Shown here piece by piece: positions 37,301 to 49,685 of a stretch of DNA of 64,000 bases (positions are counted from its first letter, which is position 1; each line of letters opens with the position of its first letter). The notes under the pieces are model-generated. The model saw only the letters and a program-made list of their open reading frames with translations, did no database searches and was not told where the DNA came from. Source of the stretch: Linnemannia schmuckeri (lineage: Eukaryota; Mortierellomycota; Mortierellomycetes; Mortierellales; Mortierellaceae); the NCBI GenBank assembly GCA_029449235.1, contig JANATG010000011.1, positions 1,952,001 to 2,016,000 on the forward strand, written 5' to 3'. The translations under genes were made by a program, and so were the position numbers.

Positions 37301-39244
37301 GACGATAAAATGTAATGCAGGCATTAATGATTTCGTCCACATGTCCTCACAAGTTATTATACGCAAAATATAGAAGCTTTTGATAATTGTTACCAAAGAC
37401 GGATGTCCAGAAAGAACCTCGTTCCTTCGAGTCGAAAGCTCCTGGAATGCCGGATGAAATCCCATGACCTTGGATGCTACTTCCCATACCACAACCTGAC
37501 TTTGATATGTCGACTCTCCAGACCTGAGTTCTATCGCAGAAGAAAACGTGAAAATGTACTGCGCATCAGTAAAAGACATCGAAAGACCAGTGACTTGATT
37601 CTTGCCAAGTAGAATTCAGCGCACCCAGTTACCTTCTCTAGATCCAAGTCCGACCGCGACGGCAAAGGGTTTTGTTGGTGAACTGGGCAAAAGCTGCAGA
37701 TGCTGTACTACATTTGGCATCATGACCGATCCTGGTCCCGTCAGAGGATTTGAGAGATGCAAAACAGCCAACGCGTCGACACGGAATGTCTGCTCTGGTG
37801 AAAATCGGAGGTCAACATGGTAAAGGTTCACAGTGGAAGGTAAAATGCTGTTGCTGTGGGTCACCAGATGAATCCCATCCGCTATTACACAATGAGCAAT
37901 GTCTGGTCAGCCTACTGTAACTGTTGACTGTCAGGATGAAGTAATTTGCGCGCGCGTCGTGGATTGAATGCTCCTGTCCCGTAGATCACATACCACTACT
38001 CATCATAGATCCGTGAGATATCCTTGAAGCAGTAATATCCTCATTGGCAGACTGCCGTGGGATTCCTGTTGAGATGTGGGTGAACACCTGTCCTGCTGGT
38101 TTGAACAACGTCGTTAACTAATACAACAGTATCGAGTATCAAATTGCATATTAGTCGCGTGCCTCTGTTTAGAATTATCCCCTTCCATAATGGACCCTCC
38201 CGCTCTAGTCATACCTGGCCATCCGAAGACAGAAGAACTAGTGAAAGTGGGCCTCTCGCCCGTCCTGTACGTTCACGTTCGAACTTTGTCGTATTGGTTG
38301 ATCCATCTGTCTTTGCAACATACTATTTTTACAAAAAGACAAAGTCGCTTTATGAGTATGATTTCACGCATTATATAAACTGGCTTTATAGAGATGAAAG
38401 TGCAACTGCCACTCACTGTTCTATCGGGGTTGACCCATTCGCAGCAGACGACCGGATTGAACAAGACGACCATGTATACTGGGAACCACGCATTCAGATA
38501 TCTCTATAGAAAAGGAAATCAATCACAGATCCGCGAACGTTAGACTGCGTGCGTTCTTTCTTTTCATGTCCAGTTGTTCGTCCATTTTCCATAAAGCAAA
38601 ACAGTCCCGCATGTTGATCCAGCTGGGGGAAAGTAAAAACGTACTTTGTTGGCCCAGATGACGATCTTGCCCTTTTCGTCAATTGACACAAAGTGGTTTC
38701 CAGCGTGGTTCCAGAGGACGTGGGTGATGTTACTCTGGCCGTGATATGTCGAAATGTCCTCGATGCATGTATCCCACAGCTGTGCCTTGTCCTCTTTAGT
38801 CAACAACAACGATAGGAACCTCAACGACGGACTATTATTGTTTGTTCATTTGACTCGAAAGTTCGTTAAAAAGCTCTTTAAGGTATGTGTTCATGTATGG
38901 TAGTTATTTTCCTGGGAGTGGGACTTACTTCATCAAGCCCGGCACCTTTCTGTCAGGCACCCAAGATGGGATAATGGCCATATTCTTGCAGGACCATGCG
39001 ATGGGTCTAAAAAAACGCGTTTGTTGATATTTGTTGATTGACACAAAGAGGATCAATGGACTGATTCGTCATTGTTTCTCTCATCGGGTTGTCTTGTTGT
39101 CGGAGGCGTCGATTAACCTGTGTAGCTTATTCTTATTGTTTACCTCTGGCGACATCCGTGCCTCAAGGATGAGTAGAGACCATCGACAGAGAGGTTGGGC
39201 GGAAGGAAGGATGTGAGGGTTTGTTCGAGGTCGACGGTCGCCAT
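34331..39244 (-). CDS. med16: Mediator complex subunit 16 (Med16/Sin4)
   Basis: Twelve exons: 39244-39144, 39006-38929, 38831-38645, 38503-38417, 38322-38215, 38087-37994, 37881-37633, 37593-37394, 37293-37172, 37081-36747, 36707-34616, 34529-34331. They join in phase to 1283 residues. The first 500 residues form WD40-like strands (VLWNHAGNHFVSIDEKGKIVIW; a strand ending QSQVVVWEV). The C-terminus has paired cysteines (QCIRCHQ) and ends with a CICGG-MW motif, as expected of Med16. The middle is helical, with an acidic, Asp/Glu-rich stretch. Med16 is a tail-module subunit that links DNA-bound activators to RNA polymerase II. Two introns (37632-37594 and 36746-36708) are only 39 nt. The second removes an in-frame TAA; the first was chosen over a 74-nt alternative because it keeps a WD40-like strand in phase. 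I am confident of the family; single small exon borders could shift. Confidence 0.85.
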
Positions 39245-39847
39245 TGCGCGAAATCAGGCAGGGGAGGGATCGGGGAGTGTGGATGTCGTTTCTCGGTCGA
39301 ATCAATGGTGTTCCTGGTAAGAGACGATGGGTTGTTCCTCGGCCACTGGCGATTCTTGTTTCCTTTCCGTCTACTCTCTGTTGTCGGTTGCTATGATGAT
39401 GAGGCTTCCTTTTGCAGAACGCAACGAGTAAAAAAAGGAGTGCGAGAGGCAAAGTGATGCAAAAAAAACCAGAAAGAATTGAAAGAAACGAAGAGAAGAG
39501 AGAAGTGAAATGCGTTTGGCTTTTGGCCGCTCACTTTTTATTTCCACATAGATAGAACAGACAGAGGGAATAACTCAGGACAGAATGGTTGGGTGGCTTT
39601 GCCCAATCCTCCTGGAACTCGATTTGAATTTCGAGCGGTCGGTCGAACTCCACAGCACCATGGCATGAAGGTATTGTGGAAAAGCAAAATACATTTTTGA
39701 ACAGAAAGAACTATGGTACAGACAAACAACCGCCTCTGCTATCAACTACAAGGACAAAGGCAACAACAACAACAACAAAAAAAAAAAAAAAAAAAAAAAG
39801 AAAAAAGGGAAGTGCAACTAAAAAGCTATTTCAAAGCAAAATATCAT
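39245..39847. other. Spacer between Med16 and the MATH gene
   Basis: Both flanking genes are on the - strand. The Med16 side (39400-39530) is purine-rich on + and probably its leader. A poly-A run at 39777-39799 lies near the MATH gene 3' end. Confidence 0.5.
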
Positions 39848-41757
39848 TCAGAGGTCATGGAAAATGACTCCTGCAACAATGTTCATCTCTCCCTCCTCGT
39901 CGTCCTCATCGTCATCAAAGGTCATCGCCTGCTTCTTGACTGCGTCCAAGACAGTCTTTCTCAACACGAACCTCGGGAACCCAAGCCCGCCCTCACTGCC
40001 AGAGAACCATTCGACAAGATCCTGCTTGGCGATGCAGTCGCCTGCCTCGGTGGCAACAAACAGGGTGACGTGGCGTCGGGTCATAGGCAACGACATGGCC
40101 GAGACAGACCGCCGTGAGCCAGCCGAGACAGACGACCGCGAAGTGAACGGTGCAGGGACAGAGCTGCTAAAGGTTGCTGCTGCAGCCGCGGCGTTGATGG
40201 CATTGGCGCCGGGGATGGCAGACAAACGTCGGTTGATGGCGGGTCCAGTGTTCTCCTGCTGAAGGTAAAGTCCAACATACTCGCTATCGCGGTGGCGATC
40301 ACCTCGGCCATGCTATTAAGAAAACAGTAAAAAAGATAACGGGGTAGGTTAGAAAGCAGGGTTCAAATATAATTCCAAGGCATGGGGGCAAAGAAAAAAA
40401 CACAACAAAACGAGAATCTCGTGGCTATAATTCCTATGTGCACAACGTGCGAAGAAAGCTGCGGATATATCCCGAATCGGTTGTGGTTGGTGCAAGAGTG
40501 AAGGATGACAGAAAGAGAAGTAGAAGAGAGGAGAGAGAGACATGAACGCCGTCAGTTTGAAAGTGCCGAAGCCTTCTCAATCTCATCGCTTTGCTTGCTT
40601 GTTTTCGCTTTGTTTTTTGACCTTTTCATGAACAAAAAACACAACAACAAACACTTGCGATTTTTGTTTTGGACGATATGCCATATGTTTTTTGACTGGA
40701 CCTGTGGCCAGCTGAAAAGGAAAAGGGATGGAGCGTATATGTGTGAGTGTTGACTTACAGGATAGAGACGAAGGCGCCAGGATGACTTAGTTGACTCAGC
40801 CTGAGACTGCAAGACACTGTCAGTTGGAATGGATGAGGCCTCGCAGTTGTTACTGCTGGTGACGACCGTGGTTGCTGCAAGTTCTGCTGCAGGTGCGGTG
40901 TCCTTGATGTCAAAGACGGGAGATCGGACAAATCGGTCCGAGAAGGAGAACTCGCTAAGCTTTCCTAGGGACCAAAAGTAAGCCTTTTCGGTGGCGTGTG
41001 ACCTCATGTGTTGGCGGACGTTATTGCGAATGAGTTCGTCAACAAGGGCCGAGTCTGAGCAAGGCACGGGGAAGGCAGCGGTGGCGGAACCGGGAGGAGT
41101 ATGCATGGACGAGGAGAAAGAAGATCGCTTGAAGGAGAGCGAGTTGGAGAGCGAGTTTGAGAATGAGTTAAGTGGACTCTGGGGAGGAGTCCTTCTGGCG
41201 TGGTGGGAGCGGGAGTGCTGTTGTTGCTTGGGAATGGGGATGGGCGAGAGGAGGAGGTGGAAGGAGAGCTCCTCCTCGGCGTCGGGTGCCTGGTGGTGCA
41301 AGTGCGAGCTTCTGCGACCGCTCGACTTGTTCTTGCTGAGTGCGGCGGGGACTGCAACGGGGACTGGCATGGCTGACGACGAAGAAGTGGACGAAGTTGC
41401 TTGTACTTGACGACGATCACTGATCGCCATTGATGACGATGCAGCATCCTTGGAAGAGGAGAGGCTGAGGTTGCGTTCGCGTTCGCGTTCCCCATCACTT
41501 TCATCACTCACTTCAGGACTGGGATGTGCACTCACAAAAGGGACGACTGACTCGGCAGTGGTCGGGCCAGCGTGCTTGGACAGCGAATGCACCGAGGGGA
41601 GCGAAGTATCGTAGTCAACCATCTCATCCAGGTCAATATCCATATCACGGTCATCCAGACCCATATCGAGTGGGTGTTGCTGCTGCAGGAGATTCAGCTT
41701 CAAGTGGGAGGCGCCTCGTGAGCGAAGGGAGGGGCGTTCTTGGGCAAAGTCAGTCAT
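39848..41757 (-). CDS. MATH-domain protein with long Ser-rich N-terminus
   Basis: Exons 41757-40759 and 40312-39848 join in phase 0 (446-nt intron) to 487 residues. Residues 1-235 are Ser/Pro/His-rich with acidic stretches. From about residue 255 there is a MATH (TRAF-like) fold: AYFWSLGKLSEFS, then SPVFDI, WRLRLYPHG at the exon join, YVGLYLQ, and later RHVTLFVA and LGFPRFVLRKTVLD. The intron falls inside WRLRLYP|HG, so the join itself confirms the domain. A Ser/Ala-rich insert of about 50 residues splits the domain, and the protein ends in an acidic loop and IFHDL. No BTB or protease domain is present. MATH domains bind peptide motifs in partner proteins, often to bring them to ubiquitin enzymes; the partner here is unknown. 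The ATG at 41757 was chosen because frames upstream are hydrophobic and lack an ATG. Confidence 0.78.
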
Positions 41758-44700
41758 AGTGAGAGGGTTGAGAGTGAAAGATAAAGGAGCTGAAAAGGCG
41801 AAGAAGAGAGAAAGATGAGAGCTCTCACTCAAGGAGTAAAGTGGTTTAAAAAAGAGAAAAAGAAAATAAGGATAGAAGGTACAGGATATAAGGAAGAAGC
41901 AAGAACGAGATTTTGAAAAAAGAAAAAAAAAAGAATAAAGAAAAAGGATTCGTTGTTGTAGTTGTGAAGAAAAAGGCTTGTGGAGAAAAGGGTCTAAAAA
42001 GGCTCAAGAATATTGGATATGTAGACAAATTACAAGAAGGTTAGATTGGGCAAACGAGAGGAGGCAAGTAAGCTATATTTCTGTGGAATGACGGGGGACA
42101 GGATGACAAGGGTCAAAGCTAAGCAAAGTTGAACGTTTTTAAAAGGGGTGAGTTTGTGTGTGATGCGAGCTATCTAGTGGAAAGTACGGAATGCGTGGCT
42201 CTCTTTCTTTTGTCGACAATGCGGGAGAGGAGAAGGGCACACAAGCAGATGGGCAGGTGTGAAGGGAAGAAAAGAGGGATAAAAGGGAGAGAAGGAAAAG
42301 GCAGCAGGAGGTCTGAATAGGAGTGAACTTGAAAAGTGAAAGGAGGGGAAAAGGGAAAGAGAAAGGAAGAGAAGGAAACAGAAAAAAGAGGAATTTCGAA
42401 TGGGATAAAAGGAAAAAAAAAAAAAAAGGAAGAAAGAAGAAAAGGAAAAGTTGAAGCAATACGGCTCTTATATAGACGAGGCGATGAATGGTGGTCATGC
42501 GCTCCATGTGAGAAATATTATTTGTTTCGACTCAATTCAATGAGAAAAATAAAAATATCGATCAGCCTTTGTCTTTGACGTTTGTTCTTCTCATTCATGG
42601 GCACGACTCGATTGGATGAACACAAGGAGAAAAAGGGCTAAGCGGGAAGGGAAGGGAACGACGGTCCACATGGGTGCAAGAGGACACCCTCTCCAATGCC
42701 ATGCAGCGAACATAGGCAACAGGAAGAGAACGAAAAAAGAACGGGTCACCGTCCCTTGAAAAATGCACACTCAACACACCAAACGCACAAGGTACAAACG
42801 AACGATTGTTACAGCGAATTGGCACGCTTCATGCACGAAATACCATCTCCGCTCTACCCGGATAGTCGCGAGACCCTCATTTTTATGTTGCTTTGTTTGT
42901 TGCTGTTGTCTTCTTCACAAGGTTACTTTTGGTCTCCATCTATCCCTCTTACTTGTCTTGAAAGAATTTGAGCCTCTCCAAATCACCCAATAATGCCAAT
43001 GCTCAAGGGCCCATGGTCCATCAGGTAACAAATCCACTGGTCGAGATGTAGCTAGTGGCTTGTACCGGTACCGCGGTGGGGAATGTGATCAGTCTCTCTT
43101 TTTCTCTCTCCATCTCTTTGACATCTTTAAGCGAGAGAGAGGGGGACGAGAGCATGAGCGAGAAGGAGAAGGAAACGAGCGTGAGAGAAAGGGAGATGGA
43201 GTATCTGTATGTGAAGGAAAGAGGCAGGGGGAGAGAAAAGGAGATGGTACTGTACATAGAAAAGTGATGAATGACCATGCTGACAATAACAGCAACAACA
43301 ACAACAGCGAGGTACAATAACAAAAAGCAATATTGAATGGGATAGGCATGCAAGGTTGTCGTTCTCTCTGTCTCCTCTTTATCTCTGAGATTTGTTCAGC
43401 CCACATGATGACCTGCGTTTTTTTTTTTTTTGTTTGATAGGGTTTCCCGACTACACAAACTCTCTTTCAACTTTCTCAATTGCCAAAAGGACATAGTTTC
43501 CCCTTCCTTTGTTCTTCCCATCGCCCCTTTCTTCATTTTGCTGCTGCTGCTCTCAATTAGAAAGAGAGAGAAATCCCTGCGTAAGCTGTCAAGCAGAGCG
43601 AAGCCGCAGGAATTGAACTGGATGAACACAAAAAAAAAAATAGTTGAGTCTGGATAACAAAACGGTAACTGGGGAAGTGAGGGAGAGCCAGAGGGCCAGG
43701 AAACAGCAGCACACATGTAACGAAAGTTACACGATGCTGCCTTATCTTGTGTTTGTGTATTCCTTCATACTTCCCCTCAACCCTGCCCTACTCTTCTCTT
43801 TCTTCGCTGTCATTATCATCATTGTAAACACGCCCATTCACACTCAATTTCATCCGTGGTCAACGCCATCCTCGCACACGACCATTATTTATTATCATTC
43901 GTTCCGACAAAACAACTGTCAGACGAGAGAGGAGCGAGTGAATTTCAACACCACACAATAATAACACAGAGGGTCAAACCACCTCTTTTTTTTTTATTTG
44001 GCTCAACCAATGTGGGAAAAAGCTGGAAAGTGGACATGTAGAATTGAATGAGCAGGGATGTGATCATCCAACGCAAAATTACAAAAAAAACTCCTGCTGC
44101 AGTGTGCAAACGTAAGATGCGGAACATGTGGCCACGAACAATGAGGAGTAGGCACACAAAAACAAACACAACAGCACAAACAAAAGGCAGCAATGCATTT
44201 GCGGCTCGATATGCCTTCACTCACCCTTCCGCATTTTGTTTTTCACAGTCTTCCCATTTGCTTATCGCGCCCAAAGTGGCAAGGTCTCTCTCTCTTTCTC
44301 CTCTTCGCCCACACCCTTCTTGTCTTCTTCATGTTCTCCTTCGTTTCTCTTCCTCGTGAAGTGGGATCAAAGTAATATAGCCGATTGGACTTGAACTGTG
44401 TAACCACTGCCCTTTTTTGTTTACCCTCTTTTAAAAATGGCTTCAATTGCTCTCTGTGCAGAAATTTGAGGCATGCATGGTTGGTTGAGTTGTTTTGCCC
44501 TTTTTTGCACTGGAGGAAGAGAGTCGACGAATTGAGCTTCAAGTTACACCCACGCACTCTCGCAATAAAATGCAAGCGGTACACTGCATACACCTCGGCA
44601 CGTCTCACTTGCTCCTTTTCTCATCCCGGTTCAAATATTCGCATGATTTTTAAATGGCCACTCTCATACATAACATCGACTGTGTATGTGTGCTTGTGTG

Positions 44701-44810
44701 TGCGTGCAAAAATAACTACGATCTATTGTGTGGAGGAACCTAGACCATCCCTACTCGTAAAACATTCTAATATTACAGCTCGGTAGCTTTTTGTGAAAGG
44801 AGGGGACTAA
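41758..44810. other. 3 kb intergenic region upstream of the MATH gene
   Basis: 41830-42460 is purine-rich on + (pyrimidine-rich sense leader of the MATH gene). The remainder has no convincing gene. GAGA-rich DNA lies at 43120-43250. Confidence 0.5.
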
Positions 44811-46528
44811 CTAGATGGCTGGACTGCCTGGCGCCGAATCCCCAGACACAGACACGGTTGGTGACGGCTTGGCCGCATACAATTCCTCCTTGGAGACACG
44901 GTGGATGGCCCGAGGGGGGGCAGTGCGTCTGGCAGCAGCTTGCTTCTTCTGTGCCTGGAGTCGTTTCTTCTTGTCGAGAGCTGCCTTCTTGGCCTTGGCA
45001 ATCGCCAATCCTGCCTCGGAGGTATATCCAAACACCTGTTTCGACTCTCTGCGGACAGTCGCCGTCAAAAAGACGCTGAGGATGCACGCGAAGGACAAGT
45101 AGGCGATCAGAGGCTGTGTAGTCTTGAGCGTGTGGTTGACATAAAAGTGCACGCCCAATCCCAAAACATAGGCCAGAAGAGAGGCAATGAAGTAGGGCTT
45201 GCGGAATCCAGTTGAATGTCCGAGCGTCACGTTTCTCTGACCAGCCCGGTGCTGATCAAAACGAAGGCAGAGAGCCACAAAGAGTCCTGGAGCAATGATT
45301 TCGCCCAACCCAAGCGAAGCAAACTTGTAGGCCTTGCCCAGAGGCAATCCTAGCAGGAGACGAGGAAAGGCCACCTTGATGGGGATGTCAACCTGCTTGA
45401 CTACAGCGTGCAAAATCTCTGATGATCCATATGTCCAGTACGCATCCGAAATGCAGAGACCTCCTAAGAGAACAATCCCGGCCTTGAAAGACTCCAGCGA
45501 AAAAACCTGGATAGCGCTCAAGGCCAGCGAGAAGGCAAGGATATTGGAAGCGATCCAATTCTTGGTGGCAGCATAATATCCTGCAAGCATGACCGAAGCG
45601 GCCAACATCACCAAGTGGACCAATGTGAACTTTGCCGTGTAGAATTCTATTCCGCGTCGGGAAGAAAAGAAACAAGGCAGAAAAAGAAAATTGTTTTTTT
45701 GTGGTTAGCATGCATATCAATAACAACGAATGACAATGCAACAATCGGTCAAGGGATCATACGTAAGTAGGACAAGAAGCAAAGGCAAACAAAACAAAGC
45801 AAAGCAAGCAATGCGAAGCAGGTAATCCTCTACTTCTTACTGCCGCAGACTGTTCTACGACAGAAGTAATCGAGAAAACAATATAGAGACAGTAGACTTG
45901 AGTGATAGTTTACCTTTTGAAGGTCTAGCCAAGTTGATGTGCCATGAATCGACCTTGATACCCAATAACCCAAGAATGGATGTCAGAGTATTGACACCGA
46001 CCTGGGTAGTGGAAAAGAATCCCATGATGCTGAAGTAAGTTGTCAAGGCGCAGTTGACATAGGCGGTGTCGAACTCTCTGAGGGCATAGTGAAGTCCAAA
46101 CAGAACCAGCGATCCAAGAATAGGGAACTTGAATGTGTCGTCTGCTGATAATGATTCTGAAGGCGCATCCTGATCCTCATCATCTTCGTCGTTGATCTGT
46201 CGTTTGATCTTCCTGCTCTTCTCCTTTGGGTCCTATATTAGTCGAGGGGTCCAATTGTGGATGGAGTCGGTTAATAGCGTGTTGTGTTGGTTCGGTGGTA
46301 ACTAAATGGCTACCCAGTCGGCGCGATAAGGAGGCGTTGACTCGTGCTTGCCCTATTGAAAGACAACAACATAATTCAGTGTGCCAAGTTGCTTGTTACC
46401 TTCCACTTGTTGAGGGATGAGAACGCCCCAAAGTAGATGGGCACAAATGCGAGGGTGGCTAGCGATGCGTATGCGATGTAGAGACCCTGCTCGACCTGTG
46501 TCGGCGATGCCTGGTACTTTGATGACAT
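44811..46528 (-). CDS. Signal peptide peptidase-like membrane protein with altered catalytic motifs
   Basis: Exons 46528-46400, 46232-45914 and 45646-44811 join in phase to 427 residues. N-terminal helix (YIAYASLATLAFVPIYFG), a charged acidic loop, then FPILGSLVLFGLHYAL and further helices follow the SPP/presenilin order. The first catalytic Asp is kept at 217, but its motif reads SDAYWTYG instead of YD. The second, normally GxGD, reads GLGEII with Glu265. The PAL motif reads QPLIAYL (327-333). The C-terminal tail is Lys/Arg-rich and cytosolic. SPPs are endoplasmic reticulum aspartyl proteases that clear signal peptides and take part in degradation of membrane proteins. With these changes this copy may be inactive or altered; that is inference. 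The start MSSKYQ is the first ATG of exon 1. It shares a 519-base divergent spacer with the F-box gene. Confidence 0.85.
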
Positions 46529-47047
46529 TTCGTTTTATTCTGATTATGTTGTTGTACCGTGTGTAGATTAATAAGCTGTCGTTGTACTCCTTCTGATGTC
46601 CTTGTTCCCGTTTTCCTTGTAGGGCCTGCTGCGGATGAGAGTCGAGGATGAGCGAGTCTTGATTTGATGGACAAAGACGAGTGGAGACGAAAAGTGATGA
46701 ACCAAAAGACAAGGTTTCTCTTCTTTTCTTGTGTCTTTAGGAGGCAACAAATAATGAAGACGAGGGCACCTGGCAACTGGGTGTCGTGTTGGCAGTCGAT
46801 CCACATCGAATTGCGCCAATCAAGTGTGTTCAGGCACAATTCGATATGAACGGTGACTGCTCTATGCGTGCGAGTGATTTTTTTTTTTTTTTTTTTTTTT
46901 TTTGGGAGCGATGTGTTATGCCATACCCAACCTTCTTTTTTTTCCCTCTCTTCTCTCACTCTCTCTCGCAGACTCTCACTCTCTGTTACTCCTCGTAACT
47001 CCCTTTCATACCCTGGCAACCAACCTGGCTACCTCCATTATATTAAC
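46529..47047. promoter_or_regulatory. Bidirectional spacer between SPP-like and F-box genes
   Basis: This is a 519-base region between divergent start codons, so both promoters must lie here or overlap it. It has a poly-T run at 46878-46903 and a C/T-rich leader at 46925-47000 in front of the F-box start. Confidence 0.55.
46878..46903. repeat. Poly-T run
   Basis: About 26 consecutive T on the + strand, 145 bases before the F-box gene start codon. Confidence 0.95.
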
Positions 47048-49685
47048 ATGTCAGATTCACACCGCGATGGCGATGATACTGCCATGCCCACTGCCACCAA
47101 CACCCCTTCCTCTTCCTTACCCTCCTCGCCTTCTCCTTCTTCCTCGACACCACAGCACCCTGCAAAGAAACGTCTCCTCTCTCCTCCCCACCCGACCACC
47201 CCCGACAACAACAACAACAACTACGAAAGCTGCACCAATGCCATTCCTACAAACACATACACATACACATACAACGAAGAGGACAATGCAAGCAGCATTT
47301 CAGACTTGCCCATAGAACTCGCATTCCTCATTCTCGCCTACCTCCCATACCGCAGTCTCGTCGCCCTCTCACTCGTAGATCGCTATTGGCGACACCTCAC
47401 CTTCCACAATGACAGCATCCTCTGGTACAACCTCGCCTCAAAACATGGCTTCCTCCCACGCTCTCCTCTTCCTCCTTCAGAACCTCCCTCCACCTCTACT
47501 TCCATTACTACTACAGCTAGTTCGACTGCCTCCTCGAGGCGCTGGTCCTTAGTCGATGCTCTCGCCAAACGGCCAGGACTGAATCGAGCTCTGATCCAGA
47601 GTCGCAACCGTCTTTTTCCTATCAGCTCTTCTTCAACTTCCTTTTCCAACTCACCATCCAATACGAAAGCTATAACAACAACACTACGACCCAGTTCACC
47701 GTCTATTTTGCAACAGCCGCTAAAGACCAATACTGCGACAACGACAAAAGCAACAGCAACAACACACACACTATGCGCACGACTTGAACGAGGCGAGGTC
47801 GAGACGTGGCGAGACTACTTTGAAGCCTCGCTGATCCTGCGACGAGAATGGATCAACGGCAAGCCAGCAACAAAGGAACTGCGCGGACACGACGCTGCTG
47901 TGATCTGTGTCAAGGCACTCCCCGGTCGAGATCGGGTCGTCACTGGCGATCGGCTAGGGTTTCTCAAGGTTTGGTGCGCAGTTACGGGAGTCTGTCTTAA
48001 GACCTATAAACGCCATATGATGGGTATCTCGTCTCTGTCCATCCAGGGTGATCTTCTCGTCAGCGGTTCCTGGGTAAGTCAGGTTGTATGAAAACCAAGT
48101 ATTCATATTCCAGTTCAATTCAGCTCCAGGAGCTCTGTCATTCAGTGTGTTACATTGACAAGGTTTTTCTCAAACACAAAATTAATAACCCCAGTTCATT
48201 TCCTTTCGATGAGTGCAGGACAGTACAGTGGTGGTATGGAAGCAACTACAGGAGGCACCCTATCTGAAGCGCGTCAAAGTGATAGACCTGGGTGAGCAAG
48301 TCATGAGCATGGATCTCGACAGCAATCTTGATCTGGCGATCGGAACAGTAGGGGGTCTGGTCATGATCATCTCAATCGAGACACTTTCCTGTCTGCACAC
48401 CTTTCAAAGCCCACACCCACATCTATGCACTGCCGTCTCGCTGGGTCCCAACAAAGTCGAAGCGGCGATTGGACTCAGCTATTATGCTTGGGATCGAACC
48501 ACTACCTCCCAGGTGGGCTTCTTTGCTGACCCTCATCTCAAGAGTATCACCTGTATGAAGGTGGATACAAATGAGAGGGTTTTATTAACGGGATCTCAGG
48601 ATAGTAAGGTTCGTATGTTTAGCTGGGAGTCCAAGCCTATGCTACTCAGACAGTATGGAGGCCATCGGGATGGAGTCCGTTGTATCAACCTTCAGGATGA
48701 CATGATCATCACCGGATCCACCGACAAGGTATACCATTTTCTTTGTACGCAGTGGGCAGGTTCTCCATGTCTTCTCTCCCTGCATTTTTTTTTCTCGTAC
48801 TAAAATATCTTTTTTATGGCTCAACTTAGACTGCAATGGTTACATTCAGGGGACGCCATGACTTTTGCAGAGCAGACTTGACATCGCACGATACACTGGT
48901 CGGAAATGAGGCATCACTTTCAGACGTCTCAGAGCGAGTCCCCGAGTCCGTCTCACTCCCGCATTCAGCAAGTGTGAACGCCATCGATTCAGACGTCAGT
49001 ATGATTGTGACAGGAGACGATGAAGGCGTGGTCAGGATATTCGATTTTGGATTTGACCTCTGGCGCCCCGCAGTCCCCTCATCACCGCGACTCTGTGGTC
49101 AGGCATCTCTTATCTCGTCTGCATCGCCTACCTGCGTTTTGATGGCTAAGCCTGGGCGGAGCAACGTGTCGATTGGAAACCGGCGGCAGACTTGGGGTAC
49201 CTCTGCATTGGCGGTCCTGGTCCGTGTCAAGAGTATATTGAACGGATCGTTAGCGCAGGATCCAGATTCAGTTATTTCGTCCGCTTGGATGAATGTTGAC
49301 GAGATCTATCAACGAATGGTTGACTGGGATCTTTTGCCCGTCAGGTATATTTAATCCTTCCTGTTGTTTGCAGCTGTAATAGTGTTGCCTTGCATAAGTG
49401 CTTTCAATTGACCACCTTTTTTTTCCATCTCGCAAAACCTGCTAGCCAAGGATCGACACCGAAGCATACCCTGAACCTTGCGTTGCATATGATGGCAAAA
49501 TCGGATCCACCGACCGTTCTCTTAGATAGCTCCGTGAGTCCACACCGATTTGCCCTTCCATAATAGCCCACTTTGCATTCATTTCTCTCCCACTAATTAA
49601 ACAATAGAAACCAGTGAAACCATTGTTTGGAGATAACAAGGAAAAGGTGCTAAACTACATTGATGTGTCAACATCCATGTCCTGA
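47048..49685 (+). CDS. F-box/WD40-repeat protein
   Basis: Exons 47048-48073, 48219-48728, 48830-49344, 49446-49533 and 49608-49685 join in phase to 738 residues. Residues 1-80 are Ser/Pro/Asn-rich. An F-box lies at about 84-132 (ISDLPIELAFLILAYLPYRSL, ending near LWYNLASKHGF). A Ser/Thr-rich linker follows, and WD40-like repeats from about 277 (ELRGHDAAVICVKAL; LLVSGSWDSTVVVWK, spanning the first intron; VLLTGSQDSKVRMFSWE; MIITGSTDK; IVTGDDEGVVRIFDF). Such proteins act as substrate adaptors in SCF ubiquitin ligases: the F-box binds Skp1 and the propeller binds the target. The target is unknown. The last two exons are short but in phase and protein-like (PVKPLFGDNKEKVLNYI). Without them the frame would stop at 49354. 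The stop codon lies 31 bases inside the convergent kinase gene. Confidence 0.85.

Noticed and set aside
37559..37624. Alternative 66-nt med16 intron with a GTGCGC donor
   Set aside because: It keeps phase, but it loses a WD40-like strand (VTGLSMSFTDAQ) retained by the 39-nt intron with a better donor.
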